Shown: positions 44,944 to 54,452, counted from the stretch's first letter. The stretch is DNA of 64,000 nucleotides from Bacillota bacterium (GCA_013178305.1 JABLXB010000007.1:1-64000); one strand, 5' to 3'. Translations and numbers: made by a program. Notes: generated from the sequence alone by a model not told the origin.

Positions 44944-46046
44944 GCGAGCGTGACCGCTACATGTCATACGATGTCCCCGGCGAATTGAAGACCGGCAAAC
45001 TCCCCGTGGAGGTGCTTGCCCGCAGCGTCCTCAGCCGCAGGGGCAAAGCCAGGAGCGAGGTCGTGCTGCACGCGTCGGTGGGTGAGGATTCGTGCGCCAT
45101 AGACCCTTCACGGGATCTCGTGGTGATGTCGACGGACCCCATCACAGGCGCCGAGGGGGAGATCGGATGGTTGTCCGTGCACATCGCGTGCAACGACGTG
45201 GCGGCCAACGGGGCTGAACCCGTGGGTGTGCTCGTGACCCTTTTGTCTCCCCAGGGTTCCCGGGTAAGCGACGTGGAGAGGGTCATGGCCGGGGTGGACG
45301 CAGCCGCTCGAGAACTCGGGATTGAGGTGCTGGGCGGCCACACCGAGGTGACGGCGGCCGTCGTGCAGCCGGTGATCTCGACCACGGCCGTAGGCCTCGC
45401 GCCGGCGGATGGTCTCGTGACGAAATCGGGGGCCGCTCCGGGTGATGCGATAATAATGACTAAAGGCGCTGGACTCGAAGGGACTGCGATCCTTGCGACC
45501 GATTTCGGCGACGTGCTCGCCGCATCGCTCGGCGAGGAACTCGTCGAGAGAGCGAGGGAGTTCATCCGGGAGATCAGCGTGGTCCGCGAAGGGCTCATAG
45601 CAGCCCGCTGCGGTGCGACCGCCATGCACGACGTCACCGAGGGAGGCGTGCTCGGGGCGCTGTGGGAGATGGCCGGGGCGCCAGCAGCCTCCGGCGCGTC
45701 GATGGGATTCACGATCAGGCTGAACGACGTACCCGTCAGGGAGGAGACCGCCGCCATCTGCCGCGTGGCGGGGGTGGACCCGCTAAGGCTTGTGTCGAGC
45801 GGCGCGATGCTCATAGCGGCCAGGCCCGGCGCGTCGCGGGATATACTGGGATCCCTGCGCGGCGCCTCTATTGAGGCCGCCACAATAGGCGAATTCACAA
45901 CCGGCGGCAGGGTGCTGGTCGCCGGCGGCAGAGAGATCTCCGCGGGCGCACCGGAGTCAGACCACATCTGGGCGGCGAGGAGTCGCCTCGACGGCATGCG
46001 CGACACGCTTCGCGGTGTGGTTCGCGGGCGTCCTACCTCACGATGA
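44940..46046 (+). CDS. AIR synthase-related protein (PurM/HypE/ThiL superfamily)
   Basis: 368 residues. An N-terminal ATP-binding half (VGEDSCAI; VMSTDPITG; ACNDVAANGAEPVGVL) is followed by a C-terminal half with AMHDVTEGGVLGALWEMAGA, as in HypE-like proteins. The last residues lack the HypE carbamoylation Cys. It is the third gene of the MFS/S-component operon, joined by ATGA. A role in salvage or phosphorylation of the transported compound is inference. Confidence 0.85.
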   Translation: MSERDRYMSYDVPGELKTGKLPVEVLARSVLSRRGKARSEVVLHASVGEDSCAIDPSRDLVVMSTDPITGAEGEIGWLSVHIACNDVAANGAEPVGVLVTLLSPQGSRVSDVERVMAGVDAAARELGIEVLGGHTEVTAAVVQPVISTTAVGLAPADGLVTKSGAAPGDAIIMTKGAGLEGTAILATDFGDVLAASLGEELVERAREFIREISVVREGLIAARCGATAMHDVTEGGVLGALWEMAGAPAASGASMGFTIRLNDVPVREETAAICRVAGVDPLRLVSSGAMLIAARPGASRDILGSLRGASIEAATIGEFTTGGRVLVAGGREISAGAPESDHIWAARSRLDGMRDTLRGVVRGRPTSR

Positions 46047-47955
46047 ACTTCGCCTCGCTGGACTCTCCTTTCAGGCGGACGTAAACCCACCCGCCGGAAT
46101 ACTCCGCTGACCACCCGGCCGCGCTGCCCTGGCCGTCTTCGACTTTTTCCCCGCTATCGCCGCAGTATACGGCGACACAGAGTTCGTCCACGCCCTGCGG
46201 CGCCCGCACCGTGAACAGGCGTCCGGCGCCGGAGCCGGGAAGCGGTTCGACTGTCAGGCGCGCCGACTCGTGCTTATCGAGGAACCGCACGTATGCGTTC
46301 ATAGTCCTGCACGTGAGCCGGCCCGACGAAATCGCCTCCTGAATCCTCCCGGTGACCCTCTCCCACATGGCCGGTTCTCTGGCTATCACGCCCGGGTGGA
46401 AGTAGAACAGCCGTACCTGACGCCTTGACTCGATCTCTCCCAGCAAATCCGCCATGTCCAGGGCGATCTGCCGGGGGGTGCGGGCGGCTGTCATGTTCTC
46501 GAAACACAGGCCGTATGCGGTCCCGGTGTAGGGGAAATGCCAGAAGCGGGTATCGGCGCGCCCCGAGAACCAGACCCTGGTCGGGGGTGAGCATGGGGCG
46601 GACGGGAAGGCTGTCGCTTTGAACCCCAGCAGTGCGAGCGCGTCATTCACGGTTTCGTCGTGAGCACCCGCGGGTGCGCTGTACTCCACGACTTCCCCGA
46701 CAAGCGATCTGAGGCCGGAGACGTTGAGCTCGATAAAACGTCGTTTCTCGCCGGGAGCCATCCTGGCGAAGTTGAACGCCCAGTAGTTGTGCATCCACCC
46801 CCCGTGCGCCCCCACTGAACCGAGCCTCGCCAGCGCCCGTACGTAGGGCCTGCCACCTCTGGCGTCCGAAGCGTTGACCCCGAGCCCGTCGCCGTGGCGG
46901 TTGCAGTCGGGCCCGGCGGTAATGTGGCTGGAGAGCGGCATAGACCGTGGGAAGGCGCCCCTGGCGAGCAACCTGCCGAGGTCCGGGGAATAAGCCCCCG
47001 AACACACGTGCATGTTCAGAACGAGACCCGATACGCCGCCGGGTGCGGGTATTATCCTGGGGGCCCTGACCTTGCGGCCGAGGAAGTAGCGAATCACCGG
47101 CCGGCAGATGAAGTCGTTGTTCGACCTCCATTTGTGAGCGAACAGCCTGGCGTTGACGTAGAGCGCGACTCCACCCCCGGTGGTCGGGCATTCGGTGACG
47201 AGCGGCGCCTGCGCTAACACCTGGCCCGAACACGGGGGAGGCTGGCTGGCGACCGGCCGGGTCGTGGCGAGCACCGTCGCTGCGTCACCTGCCACCGAAA
47301 CGGAGGCGTGTTCGTCCTCGACCGGGGGGTAGCCATACGCCTGGACTGCGCCGCGCTGGATTATCGATCTGTCGAACTCGGGAGCGAGCTCCGAACCCGC
47401 GGGGATAATCCACCGGCCCGTGAACGGTGCGGCGGGGGGGAGCGGTTCTCCCGCAACCTCGTGGACTCGCGCCGGTCCCGGGCGGATGCCCAGTACGCGC
47501 CATAGACCCGGGGGCGGGTCGTGCGCAGCGAGGATACTTCCTCCCGCAGCAGCGTAGTCTACCAGAACCCCCGACACCGCGCCGCACGGCGTCCCCTCGG
47601 GAATGATGATCGCCGCGTACTCGCTGGCCAACGCGGGACCGCCCGCGGAGCGTACTGCTTCCTCCGCCAGTACGCGGACGGCATACCCTTCCTCGCTCAG
47701 TAGCTGCGACGCCGCCTGAACCCCCGGCGATGCCGGCCGCTGCCCACACGACAACACCCCGATGACCGCCGGACGATGGTGACGCCTGACCCCGGGTCCT
47801 CTATACTGGGCGGGCGCAACGCCCGCGGCGAACCCGACCACTCCCGCCAGGATCAGGAGCATCACCCGCGCTACCACCTTTGCCGCCGTAGCCCCTGCCG
47901 CGGCTGTGCTGAACCACCGGTCCACAGGCTTCCTCACGAGTAGCATCACACTCAA
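46033..47955 (-). CDS. Membrane-anchored deacetylase-like protein
   Basis: 640 residues. One N-terminal membrane segment (about 26-48). An alpha/beta domain resembling a glutamine-amidotransferase fold follows (PAVIGVLSCGQ; YAAIIIPEGTPCG; GGSILAAHDP). A region from about 340 has polysaccharide-deacetylase-like motifs (LVLNMHVCSG; SVGAHGGWMHNYW; GAHDETVNDALALLGF). A beta-rich tail ends the protein. It probably acts on envelope polysaccharide outside the cell. Deacetylase assignment is moderate because the full metal triad is not certain. Its 3' end overlaps that of the convergent AIR-synthase gene by 14 bp. Confidence 0.65.
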   Translation of the reverse strand: MSVMLLVRKPVDRWFSTAAAGATAAKVVARVMLLILAGVVGFAAGVAPAQYRGPGVRRHHRPAVIGVLSCGQRPASPGVQAASQLLSEEGYAVRVLAEEAVRSAGGPALASEYAAIIIPEGTPCGAVSGVLVDYAAAGGSILAAHDPPPGLWRVLGIRPGPARVHEVAGEPLPPAAPFTGRWIIPAGSELAPEFDRSIIQRGAVQAYGYPPVEDEHASVSVAGDAATVLATTRPVASQPPPCSGQVLAQAPLVTECPTTGGGVALYVNARLFAHKWRSNNDFICRPVIRYFLGRKVRAPRIIPAPGGVSGLVLNMHVCSGAYSPDLGRLLARGAFPRSMPLSSHITAGPDCNRHGDGLGVNASDARGGRPYVRALARLGSVGAHGGWMHNYWAFNFARMAPGEKRRFIELNVSGLRSLVGEVVEYSAPAGAHDETVNDALALLGFKATAFPSAPCSPPTRVWFSGRADTRFWHFPYTGTAYGLCFENMTAARTPRQIALDMADLLGEIESRRQVRLFYFHPGVIAREPAMWERVTGRIQEAISSGRLTCRTMNAYVRFLDKHESARLTVEPLPGSGAGRLFTVRAPQGVDELCVAVYCGDSGEKVEDGQGSAAGWSAEYSGGWVYVRLKGESSEAKFIVR

Positions 47956-48094
47956 TTTCTATTGCGCGGCTGCACGGTGCTGAACAGCGTAGTAGCACCA
48001 GATAGGAACGTGAACCCGCTACGGCGAATTCCCGCCTCTGCGAAACTCACCGCCCGCCGCAAGCGCACGGCGGCGGGGAATGGAGGGCGGACGG

Positions 48095-48589
48095 ATGTCT
48101 TGTTGCAGCAAGGGGACTGTATCAAGGGGCGAACTGACTGAGGCGGTACGCAGGGCAATAGAAGACCGCGCTACCTGGTTCAAGCTGCTCCTCGACAACG
48201 CGCAGAAGGGCGGGGTCAACGCGGAGGAACTCGCCCGCAAGTCCATTTTCGAGTTCGGGAAGATGAAAGGGGCCAGAATGAACCCGACTACCGACCTGCA
48301 GTCCTTCGTCAAGGAGTTTGCGAACCCCATCGTCACGGACGTTTTTCAGATGGAGATAAAGGAGGCCGGGCCGGAAAAGGCGGTCATAGAGTTCAACTAC
48401 TGCCCCCTGATGCAGGCGTGGGACCGGCTGGGCGCAACCCCCGAAGAACACGACAGGCTGTGCGACTGGGCGATGGAAGGCGACCGCGGCCTGATGACCA
48501 GGTTCCCGGGCTTTGACCTGGACATCCAGACGCGCAAGGGCAAGGGCGACCCCGTGTGCAGGCTGGTATTCACGTTAAAGAAGAGGTAG
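48095..48589 (+). CDS. L-2-amino-thiazoline-4-carboxylic acid hydrolase-family protein
   Basis: 164 residues. The C-terminal pattern EFNYCPLMQAWDRLGATPEE, CDWAMEGDRGLMTRFPGFDL and a CRLVF strand is that of the ATC hydrolase family, which opens a thiazoline ring to make cysteine derivatives in the founding member; most homologues are uncharacterised. ATG 48095 has GGAGGGCGG upstream. Single gene. Confidence 0.8.
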   Translation: MSCCSKGTVSRGELTEAVRRAIEDRATWFKLLLDNAQKGGVNAEELARKSIFEFGKMKGARMNPTTDLQSFVKEFANPIVTDVFQMEIKEAGPEKAVIEFNYCPLMQAWDRLGATPEEHDRLCDWAMEGDRGLMTRFPGFDLDIQTRKGKGDPVCRLVFTLKKR

Positions 48590-48727
48590 GCGCAGAAGCA
48601 GGCGACCGCACGCCGCCGTACGCCGGTGCGCGCCGCGCGGTGTATGCCGCCCGTTGAGATACGGGGTGAATACCCCCGCGGGGAATGGTATGATATAGCG
48701 TAGACAACCCGGGAAAGGGGTGTAACG

Positions 48728-48946
48728 GTGAAGGAGAAGGTAGAACAGGCTCTGTCGAGAGTCAGGCCCAACCTGCAGGCGGACGGCGGTGACGTTGAAC
48801 TCGTCGACGTCGCGGACGGGGTTGTTAAGGTGAGACTCAGGGGCGCGTGTGGCTCGTGCCCAATGGCGCAGATGACGCTCAAGAACGCCATCGAGCGGAT
48901 CGTAAAGGCCGAGGTCCCCGAGGTCAAACGAGTGGAAGCAGTCTAA
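48728..48946 (+). CDS. NifU C-terminal domain iron-sulfur scaffold
   Basis: 72 residues, a stand-alone NifU-like domain: VRPNLQADGGDVELVDV and GACGSCPMAQMTLKNAIER with the cluster-binding C-x2-C. It assembles or delivers Fe-S clusters. GTG start with GAAAGGGG site; a perfect hairpin terminator follows. Confidence 0.93.
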   Translation: MKEKVEQALSRVRPNLQADGGDVELVDVADGVVKVRLRGACGSCPMAQMTLKNAIERIVKAEVPEVKRVEAV

Positions 48947-48974
48947 CCGCCAGGCCGCACAGCGTTGGCGCTCG

Positions 48975-48999
48975 AACCCCCCGGACCTCCGGGGGGTTT
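48975..48999 (+). terminator. Terminator after the NifU-like gene
   Basis: Eleven-base stem aaccccccgga / tccggggggtt with a 2-nt loop; the 3' arm ends in a T run. Confidence 0.75.
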
Positions 49000-49108
49000 G
49001 CGTTCCCGCCGCCTTGTTTACATATGTGCTTCAAGGCAGGGAACGACTCCACCATGTCGAATGATGAAACCCAATATCAGATTCTCCCGCTTCAGGAGGT
49101 CACTTTTG

Positions 49109-51895
49109 GTGCCGGCGAAGGCTGAAGGCGATCTTGAATCCGGCACGGAATCCGCGGCAGGGAAACCTGCTCCGTCAGGGCTAAGCCCCGAGAGAGTATA
49201 CCGCACAGTATTTCACAACTCGTCGGACGCGCTGTTCCTGGTGAGGGTGCGCCAGAACGGTGAGATCGTATACGAGGCCGCAAACCCGGCGTTCGAGGAC
49301 CTGACCGGCTTCACGTCCTCCGAGGTAGTCGGTCGTTCACCGTACCACCTCCTCCCGCCGGAGGCCGCCGACAGGGTGGCCGCGAGATACCGGAAGTGCG
49401 CGGGCTGCCGGACCCCCCTGGAATACGAGGACAGTATCCAGTTCCCGGTGGGGAAGCGCATCTACTCCAGCAGACTCGTCCCGCTGCCGCTCAAGGACGG
49501 GGACGTCCGGGTCGTCGGTGTGCTTCACGATGTCACTCTCAACCGCCAGAAAGAGGCCGAGATGGCCGCGCTGGCGGAGTCCCTCAGAAAGCGTGTCTCT
49601 CACCTTTCGTGTCTGCACAGGATACACGATACGCTTGTCAAGTCCGGAGACCTCGACACCGTTCTGGAGCAGGCTTGCCGGTCGCTATCGGTCGCGCTCC
49701 GGGAGGACGGATCGATCGGCGCGAGCATCATCTCCGGCGGGAGGACGTTCGGGCGGCCGTGCGACGGCGCCGTGGTTCTCGGTAAATTTGACGTAGTGGC
49801 GGGCAGCGACGTTACCGCGCAGATTATCATCACGGGACCCGAGCTTCGCGGGAAACCGGACCGGCGGCTATCAGCGGACGACAGGGACCTGATTCAAAGC
49901 ATCGCCGCCGATCTCGGGATGGTCATGGCCGGGTTCCGGCAGCAGGAACGGGTACGACACCTGACGGCCGTACTCAAGGCAATCGCAGACATAAACCAGG
50001 CGATGGTCCGCGAGAGGGACCGCGACAAGCTACTGGTCCGCGCGTGCAAGGTGCTCCTCAGAGTGGGACCCTACTTCAGGGTGTCGTTCTACGTGCCGGA
50101 CGGCGCTACCGGCACGGATAGTGCAGCCGGCGCCGATCGCGCATCCGGCGGCGGTAGCGCACCCGGTGCTCTTGAGCTGTTGTGCGCGAAGACGGCCTCG
50201 GACGCCCCGGGACAGCCGTTCGATGATTCGGTCACCTCCGCTCTCGTGAAGAAGGCATTTGACACCCGTAGAACCCAGGTCAAGACCTCGGGCGAGCACA
50301 GGCTGTGGGCGGTCCCACTGGTCAACCTGGACGACAGGTACGGCGTGATAGCGGTGTGGACGCGTTCGCCCGAGGACGAAGAGGAAAGGAACCTCCTGGA
50401 GGAACTCGCGAGAGACATCGCATTCAGCATGCACTCGTCGGCGGAAGAGGAACGCAGGCGCCAGGCGGAGGCCGCTCTGAAGGCCTCGGAGGAGAGGTAC
50501 AGGCGCCTCGCCGAGAACGCTCCCGACGCCATATACAGGTTCAGGCTCAAACCGGACCCGCGCGTTGAGTACGTTAACCCCGCTATCGAGGGGGTCACGG
50601 GCTACGCACCCGAGGAGTTCTACGCTGATCCCACACTTACGCTGCGAATAACACATCCCGACGACAGGCCGTTGATGGAAAGCGTGATGACCGGCCTTTA
50701 CGAAGCCAGGCCCGGCGCGCAGTACACGGTCCGGTTCTACCACAAGGACGGCCGGCAGATGTGGCTGGAACACAAGGTTATCTACCTGAAAGACGGCGAG
50801 AGCGTCGTAATCGAGGGTATTGGCCGCAACATCACCGACCGTATCGAAGCGGAGGAGAAGATCCGCTTCTACAGCATATACGACCCGCTGACGGGGCTAT
50901 ACAACCGCGCCAGTTTCGAGGAGAAGCTGGACCAGGTCCCGGAGGATTCGAGGATGTGCATGGTCGTTTGCGACCTGAACGGGCTCAAGCTCGTAAACGA
51001 CATCCTGGGACACACCACGGGTGACGAGGTCCTGAAGACCACCGCCTCTATTCTGGGGAAGGTCTTCGACGACGACGTCTTTCTAGCCCGCGTGGGTGGT
51101 GACGAGTTCGTGGCGCTCCTGGCGGCAGGCGAGGACGAGGCGGGGGACAGGTGCAGGAGGCTGCAGGGCGAGATGGACTCGTACAACCGCGAGAACCCTG
51201 ACCTCCCGATCAGCCTTGCGTACGGGTACGCGTGCGGGTCGGGGTCAATGCGGGACCTTTACCGCCTTGCCGACGACGCGATGTACAGGCACAAGCTGCT
51301 CTTCGCCGAGAGCGCCAGGGACTCCATAATCCGCGCGCTGCTGGGGGCCCTCAAAGATCGCGATGACATGACCGAGGAACGCGCCTCGAGGCTCTACGAG
51401 ATGTCCATCAGGTTGGGCGGGGCGGTCGGCCTCTCCGGCACCGATCTACCCAACATCGCCGTGGCTGCGGTGCTGCACGATATCGGGAAGGTCGGGGTTC
51501 CACAGTCGATACTCTCCAAGAAGAGCGGACTCACTCCTGAGGAACGCCGCATGATGGAGCGTCACAGCGAGATCGGATACAGGATCGCAGCATCATCACC
51601 GGAACTCGGCCACATCGCGGAGCTTGTGCTGCAGCACCACGAGCGCTGGGACGGGAAGGGTTACCCGCTCGGACTCCGGGGGACAGCGATATCCCTCGGC
51701 GCCAGGGTACTCGCCGTCATCGACGCGTACGACGCCATGGTATCGGGACGACCGTACCGCCGCGCGATGACGCACGTGGAGGCGGTGCGAGATCTCCAGC
51801 GTAACGCTGGGACACAGTTCGACCCGGTAGTGGTCGCCAAGTTCGTCGCCGTTTTCGGCGGAGCCGGTAGGAATTCGAACCACACCGACGAATAA
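49109..51895 (+). CDS. PAS-GAF-PAS-GGDEF-HD-GYP cyclic-di-GMP protein
   Basis: 928 residues, soluble. An N-terminal PAS (VFHNSSDALFLVRVRQNGEI) is followed by GAF-like parts (about 170-480), a second PAS (about 480-600), a GGDEF domain with intact RVGGDEF (diguanylate cyclase) and an HD-GYP domain with HDIGK, HHERWDGKGYP and other metal residues (phosphodiesterase). Both catalytic sites look complete, so it may make and break c-di-GMP under sensory control. GTG 49109 has AGGAGGT eight bases upstream; the longer frame from 48965 crosses the upstream terminator and is rejected. Confidence 0.93.
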   Translation: MPAKAEGDLESGTESAAGKPAPSGLSPERVYRTVFHNSSDALFLVRVRQNGEIVYEAANPAFEDLTGFTSSEVVGRSPYHLLPPEAADRVAARYRKCAGCRTPLEYEDSIQFPVGKRIYSSRLVPLPLKDGDVRVVGVLHDVTLNRQKEAEMAALAESLRKRVSHLSCLHRIHDTLVKSGDLDTVLEQACRSLSVALREDGSIGASIISGGRTFGRPCDGAVVLGKFDVVAGSDVTAQIIITGPELRGKPDRRLSADDRDLIQSIAADLGMVMAGFRQQERVRHLTAVLKAIADINQAMVRERDRDKLLVRACKVLLRVGPYFRVSFYVPDGATGTDSAAGADRASGGGSAPGALELLCAKTASDAPGQPFDDSVTSALVKKAFDTRRTQVKTSGEHRLWAVPLVNLDDRYGVIAVWTRSPEDEEERNLLEELARDIAFSMHSSAEEERRRQAEAALKASEERYRRLAENAPDAIYRFRLKPDPRVEYVNPAIEGVTGYAPEEFYADPTLTLRITHPDDRPLMESVMTGLYEARPGAQYTVRFYHKDGRQMWLEHKVIYLKDGESVVIEGIGRNITDRIEAEEKIRFYSIYDPLTGLYNRASFEEKLDQVPEDSRMCMVVCDLNGLKLVNDILGHTTGDEVLKTTASILGKVFDDDVFLARVGGDEFVALLAAGEDEAGDRCRRLQGEMDSYNRENPDLPISLAYGYACGSGSMRDLYRLADDAMYRHKLLFAESARDSIIRALLGALKDRDDMTEERASRLYEMSIRLGGAVGLSGTDLPNIAVAAVLHDIGKVGVPQSILSKKSGLTPEERRMMERHSEIGYRIAASSPELGHIAELVLQHHERWDGKGYPLGLRGTAISLGARVLAVIDAYDAMVSGRPYRRAMTHVEAVRDLQRNAGTQFDPVVVAKFVAVFGGAGRNSNHTDE

Positions 51896-51935
51896 CTCAG
51901 TTGCTTTGGCGCTTCAGAAGGGAGGGTATAATGAA

Positions 51936-52109
51936 GTGGCATTCAAGATCAATGATGACTGCGCTGCTTGCGGAGCCTGCCAGTCCGAGTGCCCCTCGGG
52001 AGCGATAGTTGAGGGTGACAAGTACAGCATCGACCCCTCGAAATGCACCGACTGCGGGACCTGCGCCGACGTGTGCCCGGTGGGCGCCATAATCGGCGAG
52101 AAGAAGTAG
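51936..52109 (+). CDS. 2[4Fe-4S] ferredoxin
   Basis: 57 residues with two clusters: CAACGACQSECP and CTDCGTCADVCP, each C-x2-C-x2-C-x3-C-P. It is a small clostridial-type electron carrier. GTG 51936 follows AGGGAGGG; a longer frame to 51906 is unlikely. A 30-bp palindrome lies downstream. Confidence 0.93.
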   Translation: MAFKINDDCAACGACQSECPSGAIVEGDKYSIDPSKCTDCGTCADVCPVGAIIGEKK

Positions 52110-52153
52110 CCCTGGGGCCTGCCCGTGGACGAACGATTTTCGAGGATGATGGC

Positions 52154-52183
52154 AAAGTCCTCAGCCGTACGGCTGAGGACTTT
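52154..52183. terminator. Perfect 30-bp palindrome after the ferredoxin gene
   Basis: Fifteen-base arms aaagtcctcagccgt / acggctgaggacttt without a loop. In RNA it forms a stable hairpin starting with A and ending with T, consistent with a bidirectional terminator. A protein-binding operator for cobT, 35 bp downstream, is the alternative. Confidence 0.6.
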
Positions 52184-52218
52184 CGATTAAGCGACACTGT
52201 CAAAGAGAGGGATTCACG

Positions 52219-53274
52219 ATGGAACTGCTTACGAAGGCGATCTCCGAGGTTGGGCTGCCGGATGATGACGCTGTAGCCCGCTGCAAGGCGAGGCTGGATT
52301 CCCTGACGAAACCGCCGGGGAGCCTTGGCATGCTGGAGGATGTGGCTGTCAAGATAGCCGGCATCACCGGCCGAATAGCGCCGGACCTGTCCAGCAGGGT
52401 GGTCCTCGTGATGGCGGGGGACCACGGAGTTACCGCGGAGGGCGTCAGCGCATACCCGTCCGAGGTGACCCCCCAGATGGTACTCAACTTCCTCAGGGGT
52501 GGCGCGGCGATAAACGTACTCGCGCGGCATGCGGGAGCCGGGGTGGTCGTGGCGGACGTGGGGGTCGCTGCCGACGTCGCCGGCGAAGGGTTGAGGAATG
52601 TCAAGGTGAGGAAGGGTACCGCCAACATGGCCGCTGGACCTGCGATGTCACGAGAGGAAGCGGTAGCCTCCGTCGAGGCCGGGATCAGGCTGGCCCACGA
52701 CGCGATCGACGGCGGCGCGGCCATGATCGCCACCGGCGACATGGGCATCGGCAACACCACCGCGAGCAGCGCGATTCTTGCGGCGTTCAGCGGAATGGAC
52801 GTCGGGGAGATCACCGGTCGTGGCACAGGAGTCGACGACGCGAGGCTAAGGCTGAAGGCGGACGTCATAAGGAAGGCGCTCGCCGTCAACCGGCCGGACC
52901 CCGCGGACCCGCTCGACGTCCTTCACAAGGTCGGCGGGCTCGAGATCGGAGCGATAGCCGGCGCCATCATCAGCGCTGCCGGCCGCAGGGTCCCCGTGGT
53001 GGTCGACGGCTTCATCTCTTCCGCCGGGGCACTGGTGGCCGAGAGGATGCAGCCCAACGTGAGGCATTTCATGGTGGCATCGCACCTGTCCGAGGAGCCA
53101 GGCCACGGGGCGATACTGAAGATAATCGGGCTCGAGCCGATGCTGCACATGAGGATGAGGCTCGGCGAGGGGACGGGGGCGGTGCTCGCGTTCCACCTGA
53201 TAGATGCCTCTATGAAAGTGCTCAGGGAGATGGCAACGTTCGCGGAGGCGGGGGTTTCGGAGCGCTCCACCTGA
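52219..53274 (+). CDS. cobT: Nicotinate-nucleotide:dimethylbenzimidazole phosphoribosyltransferase CobT
   Basis: 351 residues, full length. It makes alpha-ribazole phosphate for the lower ligand of cobalamin. Seen: DSLTKPPGSLGMLEDVAVKI, VMAGDHGVTAEGVSAYP, TGDMGIGNTTASSAI and the catalytic-Glu segment MRLGEGTGAVLA. ATG with a GAGAGGGA site. It heads the cobalamin block; the promoter of the next unit lies 75 bp after its end. Confidence 0.96.
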   Translation: MELLTKAISEVGLPDDDAVARCKARLDSLTKPPGSLGMLEDVAVKIAGITGRIAPDLSSRVVLVMAGDHGVTAEGVSAYPSEVTPQMVLNFLRGGAAINVLARHAGAGVVVADVGVAADVAGEGLRNVKVRKGTANMAAGPAMSREEAVASVEAGIRLAHDAIDGGAAMIATGDMGIGNTTASSAILAAFSGMDVGEITGRGTGVDDARLRLKADVIRKALAVNRPDPADPLDVLHKVGGLEIGAIAGAIISAAGRRVPVVVDGFISSAGALVAERMQPNVRHFMVASHLSEEPGHGAILKIIGLEPMLHMRMRLGEGTGAVLAFHLIDASMKVLREMATFAEAGVSERST

Positions 53275-53348
53275 TCCGCGGAGCGTGGCCGCCCGGCAAC
53301 TGGCGGGCAGCGGCCCCCTCCGTTGCGGCCGGTTGCGGGCGTGCGACG

Positions 53349-53377
53349 TTGCCGCGGGGCTACTGGGCCGGTATAAT
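53349..53377 (+). promoter_or_regulatory. Sigma-A type promoter for the btu/cob operon
   Basis: TTGCCG (53349-53354), a 17-bp spacer and TATAAT (53372-53377), about 58 bp before the permease start. No cobalamin-riboswitch sequence is seen between promoter and gene, and the gap is too short for one. Confidence 0.65.
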
Positions 53378-53434
53378 TCATCTTGAGCGCAGGGACGGTC
53401 GCGCTCGAAGACGGTCCCGAAAACGGGTGATGGA

Positions 53435-54448
53435 GTGCTCCGTGCCAGGCAGGGCGCCACCGTATGGCTGCTGGCGGCGGTCCTGACGTTCGCGTTGTTC
53501 CTGTCTCTTTGCATTGGGGCAGTGAGGATTTCGCCGCTCCAGGTGTTTACGTCTTTGACCGGTGGCGATGGAGGGGACTCGGGGATACTCCTGGGCATCA
53601 GGCTCCCTCGCGTGCTCCTTGCGGGCCTCGTGGGCGCGGACCTCGCCGTGGCCGGGGCCGTACTGCAGGGTGTGTTCATGAACCCCCTGGCGGACCCGTA
53701 CGTACTGGGCGTCTCGTCCGGCGCCTCACTGGGGGCCGTAATCGTAATAGCGTTTAACCCGCAGTTCACGCTCGGAGGCCTGGGCGCGCTCCCGCTGTTC
53801 GCCATGGTGGGCGCGCTGCTCACGATCCTCGTCGTGCAGCATCTCGCGTCGGTGGATGGGAGGGCATCGGTGACCGGCCTCCTGCTTGCCGGCGTCGCCG
53901 CCAGCGCGTTCCTGTCCGCGGCCATCTCCGGGGTCGCCTACGCTTCGGGCAACAGGGTCCATCAGGTTTGGCTGTGGCTGGTGGGTGGGTTCTCGAACGC
54001 GGGATGGGACCTCGTGACCATGGCGCTGCCGTACTCGGTCGCGGGGCTGGCGTGCTCGATCGTCCTGGCGAGGGACCTGAACGCTATGGTCCTGGGCGAG
54101 GAGACGGCTACCCACCTTGGCGTGAATGTCAACCTTGTCAGAAACGTCCTCGTCTGGACGGCTTCGCTGCTCACCGCCGTTTCCGTGGCGTCGTCAGGGA
54201 TTATCGGGTTCGTCGGGATGGTGATCCCCCATATATGCAGGATGGTCGGGCCCGACCACAGGTTCCTGGTGCCGGCGTCCGCGCTTGCAGGCGCGGCCGC
54301 GACCGTGCTGGCCGACACCGCCGGGCGTACGATACTGGCGCCCCAGGAGATCCCCGTGGGGATCATCACCTCGCTCGTTGGAGGGCCGTTCTTCCTGTAC
54401 CTCCTGAGGCAGAACCAGCGCACTCGAAGGGGGAACCCGGGGGCATGA
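53435..54448 (+). CDS. FecCD/BtuC-family ABC permease
   Basis: 337 residues, about ten membrane segments. RLPRVLLAGLVGADLAVAGA, NPLADPYVLGVSSGASLGA and GFVGMVIPHICRMVGPDHR are BtuC/FhuB landmarks. Its place among cob genes suggests cobalamin or corrinoid uptake. No substrate-binding protein gene is next to it. The GTG start is weakly supported. Confidence 0.9.
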   Translation: MLRARQGATVWLLAAVLTFALFLSLCIGAVRISPLQVFTSLTGGDGGDSGILLGIRLPRVLLAGLVGADLAVAGAVLQGVFMNPLADPYVLGVSSGASLGAVIVIAFNPQFTLGGLGALPLFAMVGALLTILVVQHLASVDGRASVTGLLLAGVAASAFLSAAISGVAYASGNRVHQVWLWLVGGFSNAGWDLVTMALPYSVAGLACSIVLARDLNAMVLGEETATHLGVNVNLVRNVLVWTASLLTAVSVASSGIIGFVGMVIPHICRMVGPDHRFLVPASALAGAAATVLADTAGRTILAPQEIPVGIITSLVGGPFFLYLLRQNQRTRRGNPGA

Positions 54449-54452
54449 GCAT

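Noticed and set aside
52110-53434. Cobalamin riboswitch near cobT or the btu operon
   Set aside because: No B12-box-like sequence was seen and the leaders are too short.
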